64,000 nucleotides of DNA from Clostridium sp. CM027 (GTDB taxonomy: Bacteria; Bacillota; Clostridia; Clostridiales; Clostridiaceae): positions 3,056,501 through 3,120,500 of the forward strand of contig NZ_CP077725.1 of the NCBI RefSeq assembly GCF_024730565.1. The letters are read 5' to 3'. Of the stretch, positions 27,342-35,479 are shown piece by piece. A program made the position numbers and the translations under genes. Numbering within the stretch: the stretch's first letter is position 1; each line of letters starts with the position of its first letter. The notes beneath the pieces are model-generated. The model searched no databases and was not told where the DNA came from. It saw nothing but the letters and a program-made list of their open reading frames with translations.

Positions 27342-28063
27342 CCTATTAGAGTCTTTATACCTCTAGTAGATATAAGACATTCTTCTCCGTTTATCATATA
27401 TGCAATACGCTTTTTTCTATCTATTTCTTTAACGTTATCTTTATTAACTATAAAGGAATTATGACACCTACAAAATCGATCATCTAGTCTATCTTCTAAT
27501 TCTTTCATTTTACTATAAAACTCTACTTGCCTATTTTTACAATATAAGATTACTTTATGTATAGTTGTAGATGTTTCAAAAAAGATGATTTCATTAAAAT
27601 CAACATTAATGATCTTATCTTCAACTTTAATAGAAAATACTTTTTGAAGTTCACAGGATTTAGCTTTGTATTTATCGTGAGCATTTTTCATACATTCACT
27701 TATTCTTTGTTGTATATTAGTATAATTATCTTTTATAATATAGTCCATAGCTTCAACTTTATATAAAAAGGTTAAATAACTCATTTCAGCATGGGTAGTT
27801 ATAAAAACTATAAATCCTCGAGGATCATATTCTCTTATCTTTTCAGCTAATGTAATTCCATTAAGATCAGAATGTAAATCAACGTCTAAAAAATATAAAC
27901 CTGAAATACTCTTATCCGCTATTGTATTTAGTATTTCATATGGGTCATGAGTACTTAACTTAAGTTCCATATCATAATTTTCAATTAACACAATGTCTTT
28001 TACAATATTTTCTAGCTTGTCTTTTTGAACTATATTATCTTCACAAATAAAAATTTTTAGCAT
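27338..28063 (-). CDS. LytTR-family response regulator (AgrA type)
   Basis: A 241-residue AgrA-like protein. The receiver domain (1-125) has the acidic E8/D9 pair and probable phospho-acceptor D60 in LDVDLHSDLNG. The LytTR DNA-binding domain (about 140-240) contains FFETSTTIHKV and CHNSFIVNKDNV, both typical. It is divergent from agrD-agrB-agrC, from which it is separated by about 260 bases of shared control region, so it should be the partner of the AgrC-type kinase at 29217-30512. The start follows AAGGGGA on the minus strand. The stop lies in a TTAA repeat end. Confidence 0.9.
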   Translation of the reverse strand: MLKIFICEDNIVQKDKLENIVKDIVLIENYDMELKLSTHDPYEILNTIADKSISGLYFLDVDLHSDLNGITLAEKIREYDPRGFIVFITTHAEMSYLTFLYKVEAMDYIIKDNYTNIQQRISECMKNAHDKYKAKSCELQKVFSIKVEDKIINVDFNEIIFFETSTTIHKVILYCKNRQVEFYSKMKELEDRLDDRFCRCHNSFIVNKDNVKEIDRKKRIAYMINGEECLISTRGIKTLIG

Positions 28064-28163
28064 GGTTTGTCCCCTTTTGTCATTATATTTAGCAAATATT
28101 GCTTATAAACAAATTTTTGCTTTATTAAAATATTTTAACATAAATAACCTATTTATGTTCAAT

Positions 28164-28290
28164 TTTTATAAAAAAACAAGCAAGTTTTACTTATGTTATG
28201 ATTAAAATTGCATTTATTAGGTTAATAAATGTAATTTATACTTTTTTTGTAACATGCATACATAAAAGGTTATACTAAATATATAGGATA
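28164..28290 (+). promoter_or_regulatory. agr promoter region, related to the BceAB-type promoter
   Basis: TTTTATAAAAAAACAAGCA begins the block and GTTATACTAAATATATAGGA ends it, as in 24107-24237. The interior is also similar (GCATTTATTAGGTTAATAAATG against ACATTTGTGAGGTGAATGAATA). The probable -10 is TATACT at about 28275. It sits between the divergent LytTR and agrD genes. Confidence 0.6.
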
Positions 28291-28322
28291 CGAATTCAAC
28301 TTATGAAAGGTGGCTTTTCATT

Positions 28323-28472
28323 ATGAAAACTTCAGAGAAAAACAGTATTTTTTTAAAAAAGTTAGCTAAAAGTCTTATAAGCATAGGAGAGATTCATGCA
28401 AATCAAATGTGTATGGGGTTTTCTCTTTATGAGCCTAAGATACCTACTAATTTATTGAAAAGTAATAAATAA
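28323..28472 (+). CDS. agrD: AgrD-type cyclic autoinducer precursor peptide
   Basis: A 49-residue peptide with the AgrD layout: a basic amphipathic leader (FLKKLAKSLISIG), a central Cys30 in NQMCMGFSLY, then the conserved acidic/proline recognition element EPKIP and a Lys-rich tail. AgrB should cut near the EPKIP element and form a thiolactone through Cys30; whether the ring ends at Ser34 (five residues) or Tyr36 (seven) cannot be read from sequence. AAAGGTGG precedes the ATG. The stop is one base before the agrB ATG, so agrB translation is probably coupled. Confidence 0.88.
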   Translation: MKTSEKNSIFLKKLAKSLISIGEIHANQMCMGFSLYEPKIPTNLLKSNK

Positions 28473-28473
28473 A

Positions 28474-29103
28474 ATGAGAACAAAAAGTAAACTACATTTT
28501 GATTTTTATGAATTTATAACAACTAAATTATTAAATTACTTTAAAAACAATTTAAATTTAAAGTCATCTGAAATTGAAAAACTATACTTAGGAATTATAA
28601 TTATATTAATAAATATAGGTAAGCTGTTAATTATAGCTATAGTAGCATTTTTTATAGGGATGATAAAAGAAGTACTTATATTATTTATTATGTTTGCAGC
28701 ATTAAGATTAACAGCAGCTGGTATACATTTGAAAAGTAGTTTAGGATGTACTAGTGTAAGCTTAATCACTTTTATTGGCAGTGCTTATATAACTGTAAAC
28801 TATCCTTTAAGTATTTCTTTAACATGTATAGTAAGTATTATTTGTACAGTACTCTTATATAAATATTCTCCAGCAGATACAGAAAATCGTCCTATATTAA
28901 AAAAAGAACATAGAAAAAAACTTAAAATTAAGGCAACAGTAACAGCTTTAGTTTTTATATTTATAAATCTATTATTATTAAATAAGGCTTTATTTAATTT
29001 AACAATGTTCGCGTTACTCCTTCAAAGTTTAAGTATCTTACCTTGTACATATAAATTACTGAAAAGTAATTATAATAATTATGAAAAATATGAACTTATT
29101 TAG
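28474..29103 (+). CDS. agrB: AgrB-type peptide-processing membrane protease
   Basis: A 209-residue integral membrane protein with about five or six helices. The catalytic pair is H85 and C92 in AGIHLKSSLGC, as in AgrB cysteine proteases, which cut AgrD and form the cyclic peptide. There is almost no ribosome site before the ATG, but the agrD stop is one base away, so coupling is expected. A terminator-like hairpin follows at 29107-29152, before the kinase gene. Confidence 0.93.
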   Translation: MRTKSKLHFDFYEFITTKLLNYFKNNLNLKSSEIEKLYLGIIIILINIGKLLIIAIVAFFIGMIKEVLILFIMFAALRLTAAGIHLKSSLGCTSVSLITFIGSAYITVNYPLSISLTCIVSIICTVLLYKYSPADTENRPILKKEHRKKLKIKATVTALVFIFINLLLLNKALFNLTMFALLLQSLSILPCTYKLLKSNYNNYEKYELI

Positions 29104-29106
29104 TTG

Positions 29107-29152
29107 AAACACTCATAATAGGGGGGGTATTCCTACATTATGAGTGTTTTTT
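29107..29152 (+). terminator. Terminator between agrB and the kinase gene
   Basis: AAACACTCATAAT pairs with ATTATGAGTGTTT across a G-rich loop, followed by TTTTTTT. It should reduce read-through from agrDB into the kinase gene, either as a terminator or as an attenuator. Confidence 0.8.
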
Positions 29153-29216
29153 TTATTTATTGTAATTTATGTCTGTTTTATACTATAATAAAACTAGTGC
29201 GAGTGGGGGGATAATA

Positions 29217-30512
29217 ATGGGATTCTTTTTTAAGTTACTATTGATAATTATTTTAATGTTAATTGCCTTTAGAAACATTAGTCCATATAAATTTAATATT
29301 AAAGAATATATTATTATGGGGTTAACTATAGGATTTATTTATGTACCATTATTCCTATTTGATCCTAGACTAGCTTCTATAGCTCAATATTTTACACCTG
29401 TAATTTTTCTTTATAAAAAAAACAACAACATAATAAGGAGTTTTATACTGCAAATATTAGTACTATTAGTAATATTCCTAATAGATAATTTTACTGGACT
29501 CATATTTTTAAAAATATTTGGACGAATTTTTTTGTCATCTACTTTAGGGTATTATATTACTTTTTCAGTTATATCATCAATAGTATATTTTTTCAGTAAA
29601 TTTGTGGGTGAATTACTAATGCGACATAATAATTTCATATTTGAAAATGGTAAGTCTAAATATCTTATTTTAATTGATATAATGATAGTACTTACATTTG
29701 GTTTTTTTTATGTGATTGTTAATTGGATTGATTTTTCTGATGATGTTTATATATCAGAACTACACGGAATTGTAATTGCAGTATATGGGATTATCATGAT
29801 GATTATATGTATTTCTCTATTTGTTATATCAAAGAAAGAAGAAAAATTCAAATATAAACAAATTCAGTTAGATAACCTGGAGCAGTACACTAATAACTTA
29901 GAAAATCTATATATGGATATGCGTAAATTTAGACATGACTATATAAATATAATTTCATCTATGGCAGCGTTTATTGAAGAAAGGGATATTGAAGGTTTGG
30001 AAGAACATTTTAATAAGAATATATATCCCTTAAATAATAAAATGAATAAAAATAATTATAAACTTGGTCTGTTAAAAAACATAAAATTACCTCAAATTAA
30101 AGGGTTAATATCAGGGAAGGTAATTCATGCTCAGGAATTGGGAATTGATATCATAATTGATATAGTAGAACCTATAACAATTATTAAGATGGATATAATA
30201 GATTTGAGTAGATGCTTAGGAATAATTTTGGATAATGCTATTGAATCAGCCTTAGAAAGTGAAAAGAAAGTAATTGATGTTGCATTAATAAACAAAATCA
30301 GTTCTGTAATCCTAGTTGTAGCAAATACCTTTAAAGGCGATATCCCTGCTTTATCTAAACTATTTAAAGAAGGATTCTCTACCAAAGGCGAAAATAGGGG
30401 ACTCGGACTAAGTAATTGTAAAGATATGATAGGTAAATATAAAAATATTTCATTAGATACATCAATATCTGATGTACAATTCATTCAAGAAATTACTGTA
30501 AGTAATAAATAA
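29217..30512 (+). CDS. AgrC-type GHKL sensor histidine kinase
   Basis: A 431-residue kinase with six to seven N-terminal membrane helices (residues 1-205). A helical linker carries the phospho-acceptor H240 in RKFRHDYINI, and the GHKL ATPase domain has ILDNAIESALES (N box) and GENRGLGLSNCKDM (G box). It should sense the cyclic peptide made by AgrBD and phosphorylate the LytTR regulator. ATG 29217 is chosen because GTGGGGGG precedes it; an in-frame ATG at 29169 has no ribosome site. The agrB-agrC order with a divergent regulator differs from the Staphylococcus BDCA order. Confidence 0.9.
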   Translation: MGFFFKLLLIIILMLIAFRNISPYKFNIKEYIIMGLTIGFIYVPLFLFDPRLASIAQYFTPVIFLYKKNNNIIRSFILQILVLLVIFLIDNFTGLIFLKIFGRIFLSSTLGYYITFSVISSIVYFFSKFVGELLMRHNNFIFENGKSKYLILIDIMIVLTFGFFYVIVNWIDFSDDVYISELHGIVIAVYGIIMMIICISLFVISKKEEKFKYKQIQLDNLEQYTNNLENLYMDMRKFRHDYINIISSMAAFIEERDIEGLEEHFNKNIYPLNNKMNKNNYKLGLLKNIKLPQIKGLISGKVIHAQELGIDIIIDIVEPITIIKMDIIDLSRCLGIILDNAIESALESEKKVIDVALINKISSVILVVANTFKGDIPALSKLFKEGFSTKGENRGLGLSNCKDMIGKYKNISLDTSISDVQFIQEITVSNK

Positions 30513-30574
30513 CTGAAACTGCCACACCTAAAGTGAGTGGACTTTTTGTATAAATTCATTGTAACATCAATGGA

Positions 30575-30614
30575 ACCAATCCTTACTGCTATGCAGTGGG
30601 GATTGTTTTTTTTC
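30575..30614 (+). terminator. Terminator after the AgrC-type kinase gene
   Basis: AATCCTTACTGC and GCAGTGGGGATT form a stem around TAT, followed by GTTTTTTTT. Confidence 0.75.
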
Positions 30615-30660
30615 TTATTCATATCATTGTTATATATAAAAGCGTTGAATTTTATTTACA

Positions 30661-30816
30661 TTAAATAATCTCCTGCGGAGCTGCACATTAACGACTTCAG
30701 AAGGAGATTTATACTCCCACTGAAGCTTTCTATTTGTTAGGGCAAGTAACTCCTACTTATAGTAGGTACTCCCACTTATAGAAGTAGGAGACTTTCCTTC
30801 TGAAATGTCGTTAAAA
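30661..30816 (+). repeat. Dispersed TTAA repeat, longest copy
   Basis: It begins TTAAATAATCTCCTGCGGAG and ends CTGAAATGTCGTTAA. Internal elements are ACTTCAGAAGGA, CTCCCACTGAAG, TTGTTAGGGCAAGTAACTCC and CACTTATAGAAGTAGGAG, many of them self-complementary (CTCC/GGAG, CTTCAG/CTGAAG, CTACTTATAGTAG), so a transcript would fold strongly. Confidence 0.85.
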
Positions 30817-30849
30817 ATTTACTTTATAAGCTTAAAAAAGTAGTGCTTA

Positions 30850-30905
30850 TTTAAATATAATTAACGCTAAATTTAAATTTAAATTTAGCGTTAATTATAT
30901 TTAAA
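30850..30905. repeat. 56-bp perfect palindrome
   Basis: Two 28-base arms, each containing TTAAATATAATTAACGCTAA, meet without spacer in an AT-rich centre and match perfectly. It lies between repeat copies in the gap between the agr genes and the C39 exporter. It could form a cruciform or act as a terminator in both directions, although no T-run follows. Confidence 0.9.
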
Positions 30906-30960
30906 ACGTTGAAACTTACAAAATTGTAAATTTAATCAACTTAAATGTTATATTTATTGC

Positions 30961-30995
30961 AAGAAGTGAGAGACTTCCTTCTGAAATGTCGTTAA
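30961..30995 (+). repeat. Partial TTAA repeat, right end only
   Basis: GAGACTTCCTTCTGAAATGTCGTTAA repeats the right end of the copy at 30661-30816. It lies just upstream of the ribosome site of the precursor-peptide gene. Confidence 0.75.
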
Positions 30996-31020
30996 AATAA
31001 TCAATAAAAGGAGAATAATT

Positions 31021-31203
31021 ATGTTTAGATTAAATTTTTTTAAAAAATCTAGAAAAATAAATACTGTTACAGAAAAAGATGTGTTAATTGAATTGGATGA
31101 TAATGAAATGAGTGCAGTTAAGGCAGTTGGTAATTCAATAGAATCAGCGAAATGGTTCTTAGGAGATGATCTGAATTATTTAACCAATAAAAAAATGTAT
31201 TAA
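31021..31203 (+). CDS. Candidate precursor peptide of the C39 exporter
   Basis: A 60-residue peptide with a basic N-terminus (FFKKSRK), an acidic middle (VLIELDDNEMSAVKAVG) and a short C-terminal part with SAKWFLGDD and NYLTNKKMY. AAAGGAG precedes the ATG, and the C39 exporter gene starts 99 bases after its stop. L, E, M and V in LDDNEMSAVKAV fall at -12, -8, -7 and -4 if cleavage follows AV, which is the usual spacing of double-glycine leaders; but GG itself is missing (AV, or VG one residue later). There is no Cys, so no thioether product. Its TAA stop is part of a TTAA repeat. The role as exporter substrate is inferred. Confidence 0.6.
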   Translation: MFRLNFFKKSRKINTVTEKDVLIELDDNEMSAVKAVGNSIESAKWFLGDDLNYLTNKKMY

Positions 31204-31231
31204 ATCATCTCCTGTGGAGCTGAAGAATTAA
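31200..31231 (+). repeat. Short TTAA repeat at the precursor stop codon
   Basis: TTAAATCATCTCCTGTGGAG gives the left end with its CTCCTGTGGAG hairpin, then CTGAAGAATTAA replaces the usual right end. The first TTAA includes the stop of the precursor-peptide gene. Confidence 0.75.
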
Positions 31232-31302
31232 CTTGTGGAATATTAAATAAGTTCTTATCTTAGATATAGAGTATTATTTTATAAGTTAGGAGGAAAATTG
31301 AT

Positions 31303-33456
31303 GTGAATATTAAACATAAAAAGAAAGTGCCCTATATTGAGCAAATGCAACAAACCGAATGCGGCGTATGTTGTACCGCAATGCTTTTAAGATATTATAA
31401 AAGTAATGAGTCTTTATCTGATTTGAGAAAGCATCTTGAGGCTGGAAGAGATGGTCTTAAAATTTCCCAAATAAAAGATTATTTTAGAAATAGAGGATTT
31501 GAAACTCATATTTATAAAGCAAGTATAAGCAATTTAAGTAAACTCCCTATTCCTGCTATAATATTTTGGAATAATGAACACTTTGTTGTTTTGGAGAAAA
31601 TTACTGAATCTTATTTTATAATAGTGGATCCAGCTTTGGGAAGAAGGAAAATTGATACATTAAATTTTAAAAAAGAATACTCTAATATAATTTTAAGTAT
31701 AAATCCTACTGAAGTATTTGCGCCTAAATTAGAGAAAAAGAAAATATGGAAGCCGATATTAAAAAATTTAGCCGAAAATAAAGTGTTGTTTTTTAAAGTA
31801 ATTATGTTTTCTCTAGTAACCTATTTTATAAATATATCAATTCCTATAATGGTTCAATATCTTATAGATGAAATTACACTCAAAAATAATCCGGAATTAT
31901 TACATAAATATATTTTAATGTTTTTAGGAATAATTGCTGTATATGGAGTGGTTACTTTAATACGTGGAAATAATCTTATAGATTTACAAATAAAATTTGA
32001 TAGATATTTAAACAAAACTACTATAAAAAAGATGTTTAAGTTACCATATAAATATTTTGAAGTTAGATCTAAGGGTGATTTATTATTTAGGTTAAATAGC
32101 TTACATGTAATTAGAGATATTATGTCAGAGCAAGTACTTCAAGGAATATTAAATATAGGAACAATTGCATTTATATTAGTATATATGTCTCAAAAGTCAA
32201 TACAACTTACTTTAGTTTCAATAGGGTTATTTCTAGTAACAAGTATTTTGCTTTTTTGTATTAGACCTATTATAATGCAAGCAAATCAATATGAAATAGT
32301 TGAAAGTACAAAGCTTCAATCAGTACAAGTAGAAGCAGTTTATTCTATTTTAGGAATAAAAACTACTGGTATTGAAGATTACGTATATAAAAATTGGAAT
32401 GACAAATATGAAAAATCAGTAGAAAAATACAGTTATAGAGATAGAGTATTAAATATATATAACACAGTAAATTCTTTAACTCAAACTATAAATCCTTTTA
32501 TTATATTGATCTTTGGTATATATGGATATTTAAACGGAAATTTAAGTCTAGGTGGAGTTATTGCATTTTATTCATTATCTACTACATTCTTTGTATCAGG
32601 CGTATCTTTATTTCAATCATGGAATAACTTTCTTTTAGCTACATCTTATTTAGAGAGAATAAGTGATATTACAGATGCTGATATAGAATATAATCCAGAA
32701 AATCCAAAGAAATTAGATATTGAAGGATCCATAAAATTAGATAGTATTTCCTTTTCTTATACCACTGGATCGGATCCTGTAATAGAAGATTTAAGTCTTG
32801 ATATAAAGAGTGGACAAAAGGTTGCAATTGTAGGTGCTTCTGGTTCTGGTAAAAGTACATTAAGCAAAATTCTTTTAGGTCTTTATGAGCCTTCAAAGGG
32901 TGATATATATTATGATGGTATAAATTTTAAAGATTTAAATAAACAAGAAATAAGAAGACAATTAGGTATTGTTCCACAGGATATATCTTTATTTAATAAA
33001 TCTATATATGAAAATATAAAGATGAATAGAGAAAATATAACTATGGATGATGTAAAGCATGCAGCTAAAATAGCTCAAATATCAGATGAAATAGGAGCTA
33101 TGCCTATGGGATACCTTACATTAGTATCTGATATGGGACTTAATCTTTCAGGTGGTCAAAGACAAAGAATAGCATTAGCTAGAGCAATTTTAAGCAATCC
33201 AAAAGTTATAATTTTAGATGAAGCGACTAGTGCTTTAGACTCTATAAATGAAATAAAAGTATCTAATTATTTTAGAGATATTGGTTGTACACGTATAGTA
33301 ATAGCTCATCGATTATCAACTATTATTGATTCTGATGTTATATATGTTATGGATAAGGGAAGAATCGTTGAATCAGGTAATCATAAAGAATTAATACGTT
33401 TAAATGGGTCATATGCCAGTTTATACAGAGCTAAAGAAGAAAAATTAGTGGTTTAA
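31303..33456 (+). CDS. C39-peptidase ABC exporter (PCAT type)
   Basis: A 717-residue fusion. The N-terminal C39 cysteine peptidase domain (1-130) has Q14 and C20 in QMQQTECGVC, H93 in NNEHFVV and D109 in IVDPA, so it looks active. A six-helix ABC membrane domain (about 155-450) follows, then an ATPase with Walker A GASGSGKST (G511), LSGGQRQR and VIILDEATSALD. Such proteins cut a leader peptide and export the core in one step. The GTG start lies nine bases after TAGGAGG; the nearby ATG is out of frame. The 60-residue gene upstream is the obvious substrate candidate. Confidence 0.93.
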   Translation: MNIKHKKKVPYIEQMQQTECGVCCTAMLLRYYKSNESLSDLRKHLEAGRDGLKISQIKDYFRNRGFETHIYKASISNLSKLPIPAIIFWNNEHFVVLEKITESYFIIVDPALGRRKIDTLNFKKEYSNIILSINPTEVFAPKLEKKKIWKPILKNLAENKVLFFKVIMFSLVTYFINISIPIMVQYLIDEITLKNNPELLHKYILMFLGIIAVYGVVTLIRGNNLIDLQIKFDRYLNKTTIKKMFKLPYKYFEVRSKGDLLFRLNSLHVIRDIMSEQVLQGILNIGTIAFILVYMSQKSIQLTLVSIGLFLVTSILLFCIRPIIMQANQYEIVESTKLQSVQVEAVYSILGIKTTGIEDYVYKNWNDKYEKSVEKYSYRDRVLNIYNTVNSLTQTINPFIILIFGIYGYLNGNLSLGGVIAFYSLSTTFFVSGVSLFQSWNNFLLATSYLERISDITDADIEYNPENPKKLDIEGSIKLDSISFSYTTGSDPVIEDLSLDIKSGQKVAIVGASGSGKSTLSKILLGLYEPSKGDIYYDGINFKDLNKQEIRRQLGIVPQDISLFNKSIYENIKMNRENITMDDVKHAAKIAQISDEIGAMPMGYLTLVSDMGLNLSGGQRQRIALARAILSNPKVIILDEATSALDSINEIKVSNYFRDIGCTRIVIAHRLSTIIDSDVIYVMDKGRIVESGNHKELIRLNGSYASLYRAKEEKLVV

Positions 33457-33457
33457 C

Positions 33458-33504
33458 GCTCTAATAAGATAAAGATTATTTTTTAATCTTTATCTTATTA
33501 GAGC
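33458..33504. terminator. Long perfect hairpin after the exporter gene
   Basis: GCTCTAATAAGATAAAGATTA pairs with its exact complement across TTTTT. It lies two bases after the exporter stop and is a likely terminator. Confidence 0.75.
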
Positions 33505-33520
33505 TTTGAGAAGGTTAGTT

Positions 33521-33674
33521 TTATATCAAGAAATTTAATTTTGGCTCTTAGAAAAGTGTTAGGATGAATCCATAAGGGTATAAGGTCAGTATGTTTAAAA
33601 AGCAAATGAAAGGGACTCAAATTGATTAATAAAGTTTCTAAATAGCATTCACAGGAGTGCAGGTGATATTAAAT
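33521..33674 (+). repeat. Direct repeat flanking the EEP remnant, copy 1
   Basis: TTTATATCAAGAAATTTA, then ATCCATAAGGGTATAAGGTC, GGGACTCAAATTGATTAATAA and AATAGCATTCACAGGAGTG recur in the same order at 34743-34866. This copy carries about 30 extra bases after the first block. Confidence 0.8.
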
Positions 33675-33782
33675 AAATGTTTTGTGTTGAACTAGTATAA
33701 TAGAATATAATCTTTTATGTCACATATTAAGAAGTACTAGGGTTACGGTGCTTCTTTATATTTGTAAGCGTATATATGGAAA

Positions 33783-34413
33783 ATGATAAATATTCTGGAA
33801 TTTGAATAAAAATATTTTATATCAAAGTATAGAAAAAATTTGTGTTGAACATGATATTGATGTTTTAATTTTATGTGAGTATGAGAAAATTGATGTTGAT
33901 TATATGATAAGAAGATTAAAAGAAAATGATTTAAATTATAAAGTAGGAAATAATTTGGATATTGGGAGAATTATTATTTTGCATAAAGTTGGATATAACC
34001 TAAAAAGTATTAAGGATGATAAATATTATTCTGATTGTAAGATAAATGAAAATGGGATAGATATATTATTGTTTGGAGTTCATTTGCCAAGTAAACTATA
34101 TAGCAAGGGACAAGATCAGTATTCTGTTGCAGTTAAGTGCAACAGAGAAATTGAAAAGAAAGAAGAAGAATTTGGAATAAATAATGCTATTGTCATAGGA
34201 GATTTTAATATGAATCCGTTTGAGGATGGGATGGTATCAGCTGATGGATTTCATGGAGTTATGAGTCAAGAGGTGGCGTTAAAAGGTAATAGAACAGTTT
34301 ATGGAGAAAAGGAAAAGCTTTTTTATAATTCAATGTGGCATTATATGGGTAATGTAGTTGCTAATGTAATGGGTACATATTATTATAATAACAGTGGAGT
34401 AATATCATATTAG
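33783..34413 (+). pseudogene. Decayed endonuclease/exonuclease/phosphatase-family gene
   Basis: The frame from a TTG at 33802 gives 203 residues with LILCEYE, IIILHKVG, FGVHLPSKL and VIGDFNMNPFEDG, the DFNMNP being the conserved EEP motif. The family's usual start (IFWNLNKN) can be read only by going past a stop at 33787-33789, because one base is out of phase after the probable original ATG at 33783. The frame also stops at GVISY, before the C-terminal GDH-type motif expected in the family. So both ends look broken. The gene is enclosed by 120-bp direct repeats. Confidence 0.6.
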
Positions 34414-34469
34414 AGCGGAAAATGATTACCCAATAGGTATAGAGTGTAATTATTTAAAAGATAAAAAAT

Positions 34470-34697
34470 CAATGATGACATCTTGAAATTGGATTATGAA
34501 TGTAATAATAAAGAAGAATTTATTGAAGCTTTAAGAAATGTGCTTCAATCAGAAGAATCAAAAAAAATAGTTAGAACATTGTATCATAAAAGTTGCATAT
34601 AGCAGCGTGAGTATTATATAGAAAATGATGAGGCATTAAAGATTGAAAACATAATTGAAGATACAAAAAACAAACAGCTGGTTGAGGTGATATAGTC
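34470..34697 (+). pseudogene. Fragments of an unrecognised gene
   Basis: An open stretch with DDILKLDYECNNKEEFIEAL and SEESKKIVRTLYHKS, then a TAG, then a further in-frame piece (REYYIENDEALKIENIIED). It has no start codon or ribosome site. It probably is the remains of a partner of the decayed EEP gene just upstream. Confidence 0.4.
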
Positions 34698-34742
34698 ACT
34701 TTGATCAGCATTTTTAATGGCTAACTTTGGCAGAAAAAGGGG

Positions 34743-34866
34743 TTTATATCAAGAAATTTAAATCCATAAGGGTATAAGGTCATTATGTTTAAAAAGCAAA
34801 TGAAAGGGACTCAAATTGATTAATAAAGAATTTCCAAATAGCATTCACAGGAGTGTAGGTTATATT
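34743..34866 (+). repeat. Direct repeat flanking the EEP remnant, copy 2
   Basis: This is the second copy of the 33521-33674 unit, without its 30-base insertion. It ends just before the ribosome site of the gene at 34886. Confidence 0.8.
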
Positions 34867-34885
34867 AGAGAAGAAAGGAGAAAAC

Positions 34886-35356
34886 ATGGTTAAAACATAT
34901 ATCCCAACATTGATTTTAATGTCTTCTATGCTAGTCATTACTACATTATTACTTATTAAGCAAAGAAAATTAATCATACCATCAAAGAATAGTAAATCCT
35001 TTAGGATTGTAGTGATTCTTATGGGTGCAATAGTAGGAAGTTTAATGATTTATAAAAGGCAAAAGTCCATTGATATGTTACTTGGATTAGGCTTATTTAT
35101 CGAATCTTATCTTATTTCAAAATTAAAACAAGGTATTTATGAGAATGGATTTTGGGCATATGGCAATGCTTGTATGGCATGGAGTCAATTGAAAAAAGTA
35201 GAGATTTACAATAAAACACATGAAGTGCAAATTCTATATTACAATAATGTTGGCTCCAACGAGTTAGCTTTTAAAAAGAAAAGTCTTAGTGCGATTTTGC
35301 ATATTCTAAGAGAACATTTAGATGTTGAAATAATTAAGGTTATTAATAAAATATAA
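34886..35356 (+). CDS. Small membrane protein with C-terminal soluble domain
   Basis: A 156-residue protein with three hydrophobic segments (about 4-24, 38-56 and 60-76) and a 75-residue C-terminal domain containing GFWAYGNACMAWSQLKKVEI and a run of beta-like residues. The layout resembles the DUF5673 type of Firmicute proteins, which I cannot confirm. AGAAAGGAG precedes the ATG. The gene stands alone after the second direct repeat, and its job is unknown. Confidence 0.65.
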   Translation: MVKTYIPTLILMSSMLVITTLLLIKQRKLIIPSKNSKSFRIVVILMGAIVGSLMIYKRQKSIDMLLGLGLFIESYLISKLKQGIYENGFWAYGNACMAWSQLKKVEIYNKTHEVQILYYNNVGSNELAFKKKSLSAILHILREHLDVEIIKVINKI

Positions 35357-35479
35357 AGCTAAGGAGCATTATATTAGGTAAATTAATTATAAGTTAAGAC
35401 ATATCATTGGATGTGGGTTTTAATATATTAAATGTATATTGATATTCTGAATGTAACATAAGTGTAATTGAGTTATTAA

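Noticed and set aside
30661-30995. CRISPR array
   Set aside because: Repeats vary in length, are self-complementary and lack regular unique spacers. No cas genes are nearby.
31021-31203. Lanthipeptide or sactipeptide precursor
   Set aside because: It has no cysteine in the C-terminal part, and no LanM/LanB or radical-SAM gene lies nearby.
33783-33801. ATG at 33783 as the intact EEP start
   Set aside because: Its frame stops two codons later at TAA (33787-33789 region in the relevant phase), and the family's IFWNLNKN start is in another phase.
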